Shown piece by piece: positions 28,459-37,399 of a DNA stretch of 42,586 nucleotides (the stretch's first letter is position 1; each line of letters starts with the position of its first letter). A program made the translations under genes and the position numbers. The notes below the pieces were generated by a model that was given only the letters and a program-made list of their open reading frames with translations, was not told the origin of the DNA and did no database searches. Source of the stretch: Prochlorococcus sp. AG-424-P23 (GTDB lineage: Bacteria; Cyanobacteriota; Cyanobacteriia; PCC-6307; Cyanobiaceae); assembly GCA_003210135.1 (NCBI GenBank), contig QCNK01000015.1, positions 1 to 42,586 of the forward strand, read 5' to 3'.

Positions 28459-30735
28459 TTACAACTCTGCTGGATTAACATCAATTGTTAAAAATACATT
28501 TTTTGGAATAAGTTTCCATAATATTGCCCTATCAGGTAAGGGGGTATTTGATCCTTCAGGACCATGTATTAATATCTGCCATCTAAATTTTTTACCGACT
28601 TTAGCTATTAAACTAGGGGCAGGACCAATTAATTTCCAGTTCTTTTTCTCACAAAAATTTATCAGATATTTTGCTACCTTAGTTGCAACTAATTCTGTTA
28701 ACTCATAATTTTCACCTGAAAACTTTAAAAGACAAATCTTGCAAAATGGGAATAAGTTAGCATCTTTTCTCAATCTCGAGTTTTCAATTAAGAATCTTTC
28801 ATAATCTCTTTTTTGAAGATACGAAATCACCGGGTGGTTAGGTTTATATGTTTGAAAAATTACTTTCCCTTTTTTTTGTGCCCTGCCTGCCCTTCCTGCT
28901 ACTTGCAAAAATAATTGTAATGATTTTTCTTCTGCTGAAATATCTGGGCGATGAAGCAACCCATCTGCTGCAATAACTACTGAAAGAGTAATATTGGGGA
29001 TGTCAATACCTTTTGCCAACATCTGAGTACCAACAAGAATATCAGCATCCCCTTTAGAAAACTTTGAAAGAATATCTCTATGACCATCCTTTCCTGAAGT
29101 TGTATCTCTATCAAAGCGAAGTACTCTTAAGTCAGGAAATTCTTCATTTAAAAACTCTATTACCCTTTGCGTACCAATTCCAAAAGGTTTGAAAGCTGTT
29201 GAATGACAATCTGGGCAACGATTCATCAATCTTGATTTATGATCGCACCAATGACACCTTAACCATTTTTTTCCTTGTGATCCCAGATGAACTGATAAAG
29301 GAACGTCACAGTTGGGGCAATTTATTAAATATCCGCAATTTCTACAACTTAAAAATCCACTATGCCCCCTTCTAGGGATCAAAATTATTGCTTGCTCTTT
29401 TTTTAAGCTTAGTTGAGGAAGCATTTGTAATAATTCATTGGAAAAAATTTTCATATTGCCCTTCTTGAACTCATCCCGCATATCAATAATTTTTATTTCA
29501 GGAGTCTCATTACTGGATATCCTTTGAATCATTCTTACCAATTTAAAATTACTTTCAAAAATACACTTTTTCCAAGTCTTCATTGATGGGGTTGCACTCC
29601 CAAAAATTAACTTTGCAGAATTCCTTTTTATTATTTCAATAGCAATCTCTCTCGCGTCATAGCAAGGCATAGGACTATCTTGCTTATAAGAAACATCATG
29701 TTCTTCATCCATTATTATTAATCCCAGATTTTTGATTGGAAGAAAAACTGCCGACCTTGTACCTATTACTATTAAAGGTTCATTAGCAGTAATAATTTTC
29801 TTCCAAACTAAAGTTCTATGATCGGGAGAACAATTACTATGATATTCGTAAACGACATTATTAAATCGCCTACTAAACCTATCAATAAGTTGAGGAATTA
29901 ATCCAATTTCTGGGGCTAGTATCAAACAACTTTTTTTCTTAAGAAATTGATCTTCAGCAATTCTCATATACACTTCTGTTTTACCTGAACCTGTTTCGCC
30001 CCAAAGAAGTAATGCATCTCCGGGTTTCATTGTTTGAAATTCTTGAAATGCAATTTTTTGCTCATATGTAAGATTTGGTTTTTTCGTTTCGATATGATCT
30101 TTTACAAAGGAATTTAATTTACTATTTATATTTTTTTTTCTTTTAGATTTAACAAGATAATTTTTACTGACCATTGAGTTAATTAGAGTGTAATTAAAAC
30201 CAGACTTTATTAATTCACTTTGCCAATTACCTTTTTTAGATAAAGTATCCATTAAAAAAAATCCTTTTTTGGTTAATCCATTTTTCTTAATATCAAATTC
30301 TTTTTTAGTTTCAATCCATATTTGATCTTTTAAACCTTTAGAGAAATTTTTATATTTACCAATCCAGCCAGGAGGAAATGCAGTTTTAAACATTTTTAAA
30401 TTACTGACCATATAAAAAGAGGCTAAGGAGTCTATCAATTCTCTCCAAGATTCATCAATTATTTTTTTCTGCAAAATACTTTCAACAAACAAATATCTTA
30501 TGCTTTTTCCTCCAGTAATATTTGATTCATCATTATTGATTGTCGAAAAGTCTTTTTTGGAGATCACCAACCCATTCAATAATCTCCCCCTTAGTCTCAC
30601 ACTTACAATATCTCCAACTTCTGCTCCAAGATTATTTCCATCTAAATAGTAAAAGCTTTCATTACTACTACCTACATCAAGCAAAATTTCCAATTTATAG
30701 GAGATATTTAATAACTGATTACTTGCCGGCTTCAA
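28459..30735 (-). CDS. priA: Primosomal helicase PriA
   Basis: PriA restarts stalled replication forks. Of the 758 residues, about 1-115 form the DNA-binding domain, which has diverged here. Residues 246-253 hold the Walker A motif GETGSGKT, 343-346 DEEH, and GTRSAVF is motif III. The zinc-binding region has the eight-Cys pattern in SCRNCGYLINCPNCDVPL and CHWCDHKSRLMNRCPDCHS. Helicase motifs V and VI (VGTQMLAKGIDIP and QVAGRAGRAQKKG) are intact. Start is TTG at 30735; the previous part of the minus strand is open in another frame and is listed separately. It meets the DUF3153-like gene end to end with no gap. Confidence 0.95.
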   Translation of the reverse strand: MKPASNQLLNISYKLEILLDVGSSNESFYYLDGNNLGAEVGDIVSVRLRGRLLNGLVISKKDFSTINNDESNITGGKSIRYLFVESILQKKIIDESWRELIDSLASFYMVSNLKMFKTAFPPGWIGKYKNFSKGLKDQIWIETKKEFDIKKNGLTKKGFFLMDTLSKKGNWQSELIKSGFNYTLINSMVSKNYLVKSKRKKNINSKLNSFVKDHIETKKPNLTYEQKIAFQEFQTMKPGDALLLWGETGSGKTEVYMRIAEDQFLKKKSCLILAPEIGLIPQLIDRFSRRFNNVVYEYHSNCSPDHRTLVWKKIITANEPLIVIGTRSAVFLPIKNLGLIIMDEEHDVSYKQDSPMPCYDAREIAIEIIKRNSAKLIFGSATPSMKTWKKCIFESNFKLVRMIQRISSNETPEIKIIDMRDEFKKGNMKIFSNELLQMLPQLSLKKEQAIILIPRRGHSGFLSCRNCGYLINCPNCDVPLSVHLGSQGKKWLRCHWCDHKSRLMNRCPDCHSTAFKPFGIGTQRVIEFLNEEFPDLRVLRFDRDTTSGKDGHRDILSKFSKGDADILVGTQMLAKGIDIPNITLSVVIAADGLLHRPDISAEEKSLQLFLQVAGRAGRAQKKGKVIFQTYKPNHPVISYLQKRDYERFLIENSRLRKDANLFPFCKICLLKFSGENYELTELVATKVAKYLINFCEKKNWKLIGPAPSLIAKVGKKFRWQILIHGPEGSNTPLPDRAILWKLIPKNVFLTIDVNPAEL

Positions 30736-30817
30736 AACTTTTTCTTAGTATTGGATTGTTGAACATTCCACAAAGTGTTTTTTGCACATTGTAAGTATTC
30801 TGCTCTTAAGGGAGACA
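30719..30817 (-). CDS. Possible small protein upstream of and overlapping priA (weak)
   Basis: A minus-strand frame is open from 30886 to a TAA at 30719 (55 sense codons), overlapping the priA start by 17 bases. Its only ordinary start is the ATG at 30815-30817, giving 32 residues beginning MSPLRAEYLQCAK and ending RKSFEAGK. The upstream open part, including WDFSDWQIIFEF, also looks protein-like, with two Trp. It lacks a visible ribosome-binding site. It may be a small gene with a non-canonical start, a remnant of a longer gene, or chance: a random run of 55 codons without a stop in this base composition is unusual but possible. I do not recognise a family. Confidence 0.3.
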
Positions 30818-31056
30818 TGAAGCTTTGATCATTGACTGAAAATTCAAAAATGATCTGCCAGTCTGAGAAATCCCAAGACTTTTTACTTTAGGTAATCTAT
30901 AGCACTATTTAAATTTTTCAACAGTTTAAAAAACTTTTTTATTCAAATTACTGAAAAAGTTCTTTTACAAATAACCGGGAAATTTACTACTAAATGTACA
31001 AATTAGCCCTAAATAAAATTTAATCTAGTTAAATTCACCGTAGAAAGGAGTCAATC
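30818..31056. other. Non-coding leader of rpoD, with inverted repeats
   Basis: The gap between priA and rpoD is about 320 bases, the longest in the window. Beyond the possible small frame on the minus strand, I see an inverted repeat (GATCATT 30826-30832 with AATGATC 30848-30854) and a further AACTTTTT / AAAAAGTT pair before 30970. An ideal ribosome-binding site, AAGGAG at 31045-31050, stands 6 bases before the rpoD ATG. A long leader is consistent with regulated rpoD transcription, but I cannot point to a specific promoter. Confidence 0.4.
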
Positions 31057-32239
31057 ATGTGTCCAGTCGCAGCAGAATCAAAGAATTCCAAGCCCAGCTC
31101 AAAAAAAAAGATTAACAAAAAAATTAATACCAATTTAGAAACAGTAGTTGAAGATGAAAATAATATCAATAATCAAAGTTTACAGACACCAACTGATTCA
31201 AGGGAAAGCAGCATAGAAACAAATAATGAATTAAGTGATTCTGAAGATGAAGATAAAGGCCTTGGGAACATAAAGCTTGGCCCCAAAGGTACCTACACTG
31301 AAGATTCAATAAGAGTTTACTTACAAGAAATTGGGAGAATTAGACTTTTAAGACCGGATGAAGAAATTGAACTTGCAAGAAAAAATTGCTGACTTACTCC
31401 AATTAGAGGAACTGGCAACTCAATATGAATCAGAAAAAGGACATTTCCCTTCCGTCAGGGAATGGGCTGAGTTAATAGATATGCCTCTTCCCAAATTTAG
31501 AAGAAGACTTCTTTTAGGAAGGAGAGCTAAAGAAAAAATGGTTCAATCAAATTTAAGATTAGTTGTTTCCATTGCTAAAAAATATATGAATAGAGGCTTA
31601 TCATTTCAAGACTTAATCCAAGAAGGCAGTTTGGGTCTAATTAGGGCAGCGGAAAAATTTGACCATGAGAAAGGTTATAAGTTTTCTACATACGCAACTT
31701 GGTGGATTCGCCAAGCCATTACAAGAGCAATTGCCGATCAAAGTAGAACTATTAGATTGCCAGTTCACTTATACGAGACAATCTCCAGAATTAAAAAAAC
31801 CACAAAAGTTCTTAGCCAAGAATTTGGTAGAAAACCTAGTGAAGAAGAAATTGCTGAGAGTATGGAAATGACAATTGAAAAATTAAGATTTATAGCTAAA
31901 AGTGCTCAGCTTCCCATTTCTTTAGAAACTCCAATAGGGAAAGAAGAAGACTCAAGACTCGGAGACTTTATAGAGGCTGATATAGAAAATCCAGAACAAG
32001 ATGTTTCTAAAACTTTATTGAGAGAAGATTTGGAGGGAGTATTAGCCACTCTTAGTCCAAGGGAAAGAGATGTTCTCAGATTGAGATATGGGATTGATGA
32101 TGGAAGAATGAAAACTCTTGAAGAAATTGGTCAAATTTTTGATGTAACGAGAGAAAGAATTAGACAAATAGAAGCAAAAGCCCTAAGAAAACTTAGACAC
32201 CCTAATCGAAATGGGGTTTTAAAAGAATATATAAAATAA
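31057..32239 (+). pseudogene. rpoD: Principal sigma factor RpoD (SigA), frameshifted
   Basis: The product is the housekeeping sigma-70 factor. It has an acidic, Ser- and Asn-rich N-terminus, region 1.2 (EDSIRVYLQEIGRIRLL), region 2 ([35 protein letters not shown], with [18 protein letters not shown]), region 3 and region 4 with the DNA-binding helix ([18 protein letters not shown]). The frame breaks at the A run 31380-31385: the first frame stops at 31392, while the next frame reads [12 protein letters not shown] and continues to 32239. Removing one A gives ARKIADLL, exactly as in other cyanobacteria, and 393 residues. RpoD cannot be dispensable, so a sequencing error or slippage rescue must be involved. 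AAGGAG precedes the ATG. Confidence 0.95.
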
Positions 32240-32335
32240 AAAAAGTTACGTATAATTTTCAGCTTTAGAAACTTGCAAAAGAATAGCTTAAAATAGATTC
32301 GACTTTATTTTAATTCAAACTCAAAATAATATTTA

Positions 32336-33286
32336 ATGACTAATTTTAAGCTGAAAATAGCTAGTAGAAGAAGTAAACTAGCAATGGTTCAAACTTTATG
32401 GGTTAAAGATCAACTAGAGAAGAATATTCCCAATTTAGAGGTTTCTATAGAAGCCATGGCAACTCAAGGCGATAAGATCCTCGATGTAGCCTTAGCAAAA
32501 ATAGGCGACAAAGGCTTATTTACAAAAGAACTTGAAGCGCAAATGCTCGTAGGCCATGCAGATATAGCAGTTCATTCCCTGAAAGATTTACCAACCAATT
32601 TGCCTAATGGCCTTAAATTAGGATGTATTACAAAAAGGGAAGATCCTGCGGATGCTTTAGTAGTAAGCAAAAAAAATGAATGTTATAAATTAGAAACCTT
32701 ACCTGAAGGATCGATTGTGGGGACAAGCTCTCTAAGAAGACTTGCACAATTAAGAAATAAATACCCATATCTTGTTTTCAAAGATATCAGGGGAAATGTT
32801 ATTACAAGAATAGAAAAATTGGATGCTGGCGAATTTGATTGCATAATTCTTGCGGCTGCTGGTTTAAAAAGATTAGGCTTTGAATCAAGAATTCACCAGA
32901 TTATACCAAGTGAAATTTCCCTTCATGCCGTTGGCCAAGGAGCTCTAGGCATTGAATGTAAGTCTGATGATGAAAAAGTTTTAGAAATTATAAATGTCCT
33001 AGAAGATAAACCCACTAGTCAGAGATGCCTGGCAGAAAGAGCTTTTTTAAGAGAGCTTGAAGGTGGATGCCAAGTCCCAATAGGTGTGAATAGTAAAATT
33101 CATAATGAACAACTTTGCCTTACTGGTATGGTTGCATCTCTTGATGGAGAAAGGCTTATTAAAGATCAATATATTGGCAATATTAATGATCCCGAAGAAG
33201 TTGGCAAAGAACTCGCTAAAAAATTAAAGCAGCAAGGTGCCGAAGCAATACTAAGCGAAATATTTGAAAAATTTAGAGAAAAATAA
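32336..33286 (+). CDS. hemC: Porphobilinogen deaminase (hydroxymethylbilane synthase)
   Basis: HemC joins four porphobilinogens to hydroxymethylbilane for haem, chlorophyll and corrinoids. The 316-residue sequence begins [16 protein letters not shown], has [11 protein letters not shown] and [10 protein letters not shown] with the catalytic Asp region, [13 protein letters not shown], and the dipyrromethane cofactor Cys245 in [10 protein letters not shown]. Length is normal. It is downstream of rpoD by 96 bases and convergent with the second pyrophosphatase, 6 bases apart. Confidence 0.97.
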   Translation: MTNFKLKIASRRSKLAMVQTLWVKDQLEKNIPNLEVSIEAMATQGDKILDVALAKIGDKGLFTKELEAQMLVGHADIAVHSLKDLPTNLPNGLKLGCITKREDPADALVVSKKNECYKLETLPEGSIVGTSSLRRLAQLRNKYPYLVFKDIRGNVITRIEKLDAGEFDCIILAAAGLKRLGFESRIHQIIPSEISLHAVGQGALGIECKSDDEKVLEIINVLEDKPTSQRCLAERAFLRELEGGCQVPIGVNSKIHNEQLCLTGMVASLDGERLIKDQYIGNINDPEEVGKELAKKLKQQGAEAILSEIFEKFREK

Positions 33287-33292
33287 AATTAG

Positions 33293-33883
33293 TTAATTTA
33301 CTAATTTAGGATCAATTTCTTTTTTGTATCTCTCTTCACAATCTTTAATCACTTTAACAGCTTCTTCTATCCCAAAAAAACCATTGACAGTACATGTTCC
33401 TGGTTTTTTTAGATCTTTGTAGTGCTCCCAATAATACTTTGTTTCTTTTAACCAATGATCTCCAAGGTCTTCATAACTTGAGATATGATCCATTCTTTTA
33501 TCATCTGCGAGAACCGCTATTACCTTATCATCGACCTCTCCACCATCATCAAATTTCATCACCCCAATAATCCTTGCTTCCACAATAGATCCGGGTATCA
33601 ATGGCTCAGTTACCCCGACAATTTCCACATCAAGCGGATCTCCATCTTCATCCCATGTCCTTGGAATACATCCATAAGCAAAAGGATACGCAAGTGATGA
33701 ATAACCTACTCTATCAAGTTTAAGATGACCCGTTTCTGTAATTAATTCATATTTATTTATGGTATTTGAGTTCAATTCAACAATAGTGTTTATTATTGTA
33801 TTTGAGCTATCAGTGAAAGCATTTAGTATGTGCAATAAATTTGGGGTAACCCTGCTTGGGGGCTGATTTAGATTTGCCATCAA
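33293..33883 (-). CDS. Family I inorganic pyrophosphatase, second copy with intact active site
   Basis: All residues that bind metal and phosphate in family I enzymes are present in this 196-residue protein: E36, K44 and E46 (INKYEL), R58, Y66 and Y70 (AYPFAYGCIP), the metal motif DGDPLD at 80-85, D112 and D113 with D119 and K120 (FDDGGEVDDK), and Y155-K156 in WEHYKDL. It differs clearly from the usual cyanobacterial form in the 18-kb gene by its longer N-terminus and C-terminus. Pyrophosphatase drives biosynthesis by removing PPi. I infer that this is the working enzyme. A paralogue with a degraded site lies at 17997-18551. Confidence 0.93.
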   Translation of the reverse strand: MMANLNQPPSRVTPNLLHILNAFTDSSNTIINTIVELNSNTINKYELITETGHLKLDRVGYSSLAYPFAYGCIPRTWDEDGDPLDVEIVGVTEPLIPGSIVEARIIGVMKFDDGGEVDDKVIAVLADDKRMDHISSYEDLGDHWLKETKYYWEHYKDLKKPGTCTVNGFFGIEEAVKVIKDCEERYKKEIDPKLVN

Positions 33884-33943
33884 GAAATTATTTTTGTTTA
33901 TCTTACATCCTCACACCTAACCAAATTCTCTAAAAGTAATGTT

Positions 33944-35449
33944 TCAGCAAAAATCATTTATTTTAGTCCTTAAATGATTAATAAAATAGTTTGGCGATAG
34001 TTCTTCATTAGTTACAGCTCTTACCAACTCCATACAATTAACTGATCTGCCATATTTATGTATATTATTTTTTAACCAAAAGATGATCTTTTGATATTCA
34101 CCATTTTCAATTAAGTTGTCAATCAAACCTATGTCTCTTTCCATTTGAGAAGATATTTGCGCACTAATAACATGTCCTAACAAATATGAGGGGAAATATC
34201 CAAACGCCCCTTCACTCCAATGAACATCTTGAAGACAACCTTCTGAATCATTAGATGGTTTAATTCCTAGGAGTTCATCATATCTTTTATTCCATTCTGT
34301 TGGAATATCTTCAGCAGGTAACCCTCTTTCAATTAAATCTATTTCAAGTTCGGTTCTTATTAATATGTGTAAGCCATAAGTCAATTCATCCGCTTCAACC
34401 CTATTTAATCCTGCTTCCAAATGATTAATAGATTTACATAGTTCTAAATAATTATTAAGAGAACATCCAGCCGAAACAAATTTGTTAAAAAATCTTTTTG
34501 AAAAAGATTTGGATTTAACTATCCTATTTTCCCAAAATAAAGATTGACTTTCATGAATACCCATAGAGGTTGCTTGACCTAAAGGCCAAGCGAACCATTG
34601 ATGACTTTGAGATGGTAAACCCTGCTCATAAATAGAATGCCCCCACTCATGCGCAGTTGCTAAAAAACTTGATAATGGTTCACCTTCAACAATTCTTGTC
34701 GTAATCCTGTAATCATTAGGCCCTAATGTAATCGAAAAAGGATGAGGAGATTTACCAACAACAACTAGATCTTTATCTCTCCCAAACTCATCAAGTAATT
34801 GTGAGCATAAATTATGTTGAGATTCTGGACTCAAATCCCAGTGATATTTCTTAGATTTATTAATCCCTCTAATCAACTCTGGGAGAGTGTCTTTCAAAGG
34901 CTGGAACATTTTATTCAGCCACTGAGAAGTTAATTCAGGCTCAAAGGGTTGGGCTAAAGTTTCCCATGGTGAATATTGATCTGATATTTGTTTTGCCTCT
35001 TCAATCCGCAATTTAACTAATTCCTCAAAGAAAGGAAGAAAAATTTTAAAATCTGATTTTCCCTTAGCTTCTTGCCAACTTTCATAACCTTTAGATTTTG
35101 CCTTTGCTAGAGACTCAACTAATTTAGGATCTAAATTTCTTTCTCTATTAAATTCCTTTAATAAAAGACTAATATTTCTTTCTTTATCTTTTATGCAAAG
35201 TTGATTATCGGAATTTCGTTCAATATTTGCTAGTTCATTTTTAGCAGATTGTATTAAATTAGAAAATTCCTCGGAAGAATTTCTTTCATGCAATACTTTT
35301 GCAATATAAGTAAGTTGTTCAGATCTCCAAGAAGCACCTTTCTTCGGCATTCCAGTATTCTGATCCCAATAAAGTGTATTTTGGATTGAACCTAATATTT
35401 GTGTTTCTTTAAGGTAAGCACCCAGCTTATTCCAATGAGTTTCAGCCAA
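33944..35449 (-). CDS. Carboxypeptidase of family M32 (Taq type)
   Basis: M32 carboxypeptidases release C-terminal residues using zinc. The 501-residue length is standard. The zinc motif HEWGH is at 267-271, and the third ligand is E300 in GIHESQSLFWENR. Also present are the family's NTLYWDQNTGMP, the HPFSITLGPNDYRITTR block (about 236-252) and the C-terminal YFPSYLLGHVISAQI. No signal peptide is seen, so it should be cytosolic and work in peptide turnover. It is followed on the same strand by the second pyrophosphatase after 60 bases. Confidence 0.95.
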   Translation of the reverse strand: MAETHWNKLGAYLKETQILGSIQNTLYWDQNTGMPKKGASWRSEQLTYIAKVLHERNSSEEFSNLIQSAKNELANIERNSDNQLCIKDKERNISLLLKEFNRERNLDPKLVESLAKAKSKGYESWQEAKGKSDFKIFLPFFEELVKLRIEEAKQISDQYSPWETLAQPFEPELTSQWLNKMFQPLKDTLPELIRGINKSKKYHWDLSPESQHNLCSQLLDEFGRDKDLVVVGKSPHPFSITLGPNDYRITTRIVEGEPLSSFLATAHEWGHSIYEQGLPSQSHQWFAWPLGQATSMGIHESQSLFWENRIVKSKSFSKRFFNKFVSAGCSLNNYLELCKSINHLEAGLNRVEADELTYGLHILIRTELEIDLIERGLPAEDIPTEWNKRYDELLGIKPSNDSEGCLQDVHWSEGAFGYFPSYLLGHVISAQISSQMERDIGLIDNLIENGEYQKIIFWLKNNIHKYGRSVNCMELVRAVTNEELSPNYFINHLRTKINDFC

Positions 35450-35557
35450 AGATTTAAATTGAAATTAAATTTATCTTAAGATAAAAATTTTAATGTCTGC
35501 AGTAAAACATGCATCTTTATTCATAATAGGATATTGATTAATTAAGTTTTAACTTAT

Positions 35558-36013
35558 ATGGAACAAATATTTTCAAAATTAAAATTCATCACCCATGGCG
35601 AGGGTTTTATTGATATCACATATGATTTAAATTTATGTGTTGAAAAAAATAATTTTCATTCCGGAATTTTAAATTTAACTTCACTTCATACAAGTTGCAG
35701 TTTAACTATTAATGAAAATGCTGATCCAAACGTATTAAAAGATTTAAAAAAATATATGCAATCGATAGTTCCCTATGATTCCTACTTAACCTTATCAAAA
35801 AATAGAGAAGAAATATCCTATAAACATTATCAAGAAGGGGCTGACGATATGCCAGCACATATTAAAACATCCTTAACAAACACTTGTTTATCTTTGAGTT
35901 TTCAAGACGGTAAAATTATCCTTGGTACATGGCAAGCAGTTTATTTATGGGAACATCGATTTGATCAAAAGGAAAGAATCATTAATGTACATATAATTGG
36001 TGAGAAAAAGTAA
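35558..36013 (+). CDS. yjbQ: YjbQ/UPF0047 family protein
   Basis: The 151-residue product shows the family pattern: GEGFIDITYDLN, GILNLTSLHTSCSLTINENADPNVLKDL, then AHIKTSLTNTCLSLSF and LGTWQAVYLWEHR. The family is a trimer with a conserved His/Cys site, and some members act as a weak thiamine-phosphate synthase; the natural role is not settled. It is the first of four genes on this strand, followed after 36 bases by a pterin dehydratase. Confidence 0.92.
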   Translation: MEQIFSKLKFITHGEGFIDITYDLNLCVEKNNFHSGILNLTSLHTSCSLTINENADPNVLKDLKKYMQSIVPYDSYLTLSKNREEISYKHYQEGADDMPAHIKTSLTNTCLSLSFQDGKIILGTWQAVYLWEHRFDQKERIINVHIIGEKK

Positions 36014-36049
36014 AATATTTATAATGTAATAAGTCAGATTTCTTATTTA

Positions 36050-36340
36050 GTGGAACCCTACATTTTGCAAGATGAAGAATTGAATGAATTAGTTGTCAAA
36101 ATACCTGGCTGGGAAATTAAATCTAAACAAATCCAAAGAGAATTTAACTTCGCTAATTTTATTGAAGCCTTTGCTTTTATGACTAAGGTTGCTTTAATCT
36201 GTGAAAAATATAATCATCATCCTAACTGGGAGAATGTTTATGCAAAAGTAATAATTAAATTAAATACACATGATTTAGGAGGTATTACGAATCTGGATCG
36301 AACATTAGCTTCGGAAATCAACAAAATTTTCGATCAATAA
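36050..36340 (+). CDS. phhB: Pterin-4a-carbinolamine dehydratase
   Basis: The enzyme dehydrates 4a-hydroxypterin, recycling the pterin cofactor of aromatic amino acid hydroxylases. The 96-residue protein shows the helical FIEAFAFMTKVALICEKYNHHPNW with the His-His-Pro and W motif, and VIIKLNTHDLGGITNLD. Start is GTG at 36050. No phenylalanine hydroxylase is nearby. Bacterial genomes without that enzyme often keep a related protein, which may act in folate or molybdopterin metabolism. The YjbQ-dehydratase-CobW sequence of genes suggests a link to metal-dependent cofactor metabolism, but this is inference. Confidence 0.9.
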   Translation: MEPYILQDEELNELVVKIPGWEIKSKQIQREFNFANFIEAFAFMTKVALICEKYNHHPNWENVYAKVIIKLNTHDLGGITNLDRTLASEINKIFDQ

Positions 36341-36369
36341 AAATATAAACTTGTTTTCAACTATTCAAA

Positions 36370-37371
36370 ATGTCTAAAAATTTATTGCCAGTTACTATTA
36401 TTAGTGGATTTTTAGGTTCTGGCAAAACTACACTTCTAAATCATATTTTAAAAAATCAAGTTGGTATTAAAACAGCTGTTTTAGTCAACGAATTTGGAGA
36501 AATCGGAATAGACAATGACTTAATAATAGAAGGCTCAGAAGATATGATTGAATTAAATAATGGATGTATATGTTGCTCTATCAATGGCGAATTATTAAAT
36601 ACCGTATCCAAAGTTTTAGAAAGAGCTGAAAAATTAGACTATTTGATTGTTGAAACAACTGGATTAGCAGATCCATTACCAGTAGCCATGACTTTTGCGG
36701 CTGGCGATCTTAGAGAAAAAGTAAGATTAGATTCGATAATCACTGTCATTGATGGAGAAAATTTTGATTTTGAAATTAATAATACAAGTGTCGCCTATTC
36801 TCAGATTTTATATGGAGATATCCTGCTCCTAAATAAATGTGATTTAGTCAACGAAAAACAATTAAAGAAAGTCGAAAAATTTATAAATCAAATAAAAAAA
36901 GAACCAAGGATATTGAGATCAACCAATAGTGAAGTTGGATTACAAACAATAATGAGTGTAGGTCTATTTGAAACAGATACTTTTAAGTTCGATAAGGATA
37001 AAGAAGATGTAGAAGACAATTCCCACGATCACTCTTCTCATTCCCACGATCACTCTTCTCATTCACACGATTTGAATAATATAGAGGGTTTTACATCAGT
37101 TTCTTATGAGACATTTGAACCATTCTCCTTAAGGAAGTTTCAATATTTCTTAGATAATCAAATCTCACAAAATGTATTTAGAGCGAAAGGAATATTATGG
37201 TTTATGGAAAGTGATAGAAAACACATTTTTCACCTATCTGGAAAACGATTTTCTCTAGATGATGAAGAATGGACAAAAGAAAAATCTAATAAGATAGTAT
37301 TAATCGGTAAAAACTTAGATCATCAAACTATTAAGAATCAACTTTCATCATGTAGATTTAGTACAGATTAG
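36370..37371 (+). CDS. CobW/COG0523-type G3E GTPase with His-rich metal-binding loop
   Basis: G3E GTPases of this kind are metal chaperones. The 333-residue sequence has the P-loop GFLGSGKTTLLN (13-24), the metal-binding C66-x-C68-C69 (GCICC), ETTGLADP as Walker B-like motif, and NKCD for guanine. A His-rich loop at about 218-231 has two exact copies of a 7-residue unit (S-H-D-H-S-S-H) and a partial third, encoded by a perfect 21-base tandem repeat (37021-37062). The C-terminal domain is CobW-C (from VSYETFEPFS to the LVG-like VLIGKN). The His loop suggests zinc or cobalt handling; the client enzyme is not known. Confidence 0.93.
   Translation: MSKNLLPVTIISGFLGSGKTTLLNHILKNQVGIKTAVLVNEFGEIGIDNDLIIEGSEDMIELNNGCICCSINGELLNTVSKVLERAEKLDYLIVETTGLADPLPVAMTFAAGDLREKVRLDSIITVIDGENFDFEINNTSVAYSQILYGDILLLNKCDLVNEKQLKKVEKFINQIKKEPRILRSTNSEVGLQTIMSVGLFETDTFKFDKDKEDVEDNSHDHSSHSHDHSSHSHDLNNIEGFTSVSYETFEPFSLRKFQYFLDNQISQNVFRAKGILWFMESDRKHIFHLSGKRFSLDDEEWTKEKSNKIVLIGKNLDHQTIKNQLSSCRFSTD
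37021..37071 (+). repeat. Perfect 21-base tandem duplication in the CobW-type gene
   Basis: The unit at 37021-37041 is repeated exactly at 37042-37062 and begun a third time (one mismatch) at 37063-37071. It is in frame (seven codons) and builds the His-rich loop. Exact identity at synonymous positions points to a recent duplication. Confidence 0.95.
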
Positions 37372-37399
37372 TGTTTACATATTAGGATTTAATTAATTT

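Noticed and set aside
31380..31385. Programmed ribosomal frameshift in rpoD
   Set aside because: The A run alone lacks a clear slippery heptamer plus downstream structure, and the same +1 pattern in four other unrelated genes argues for a general cause.
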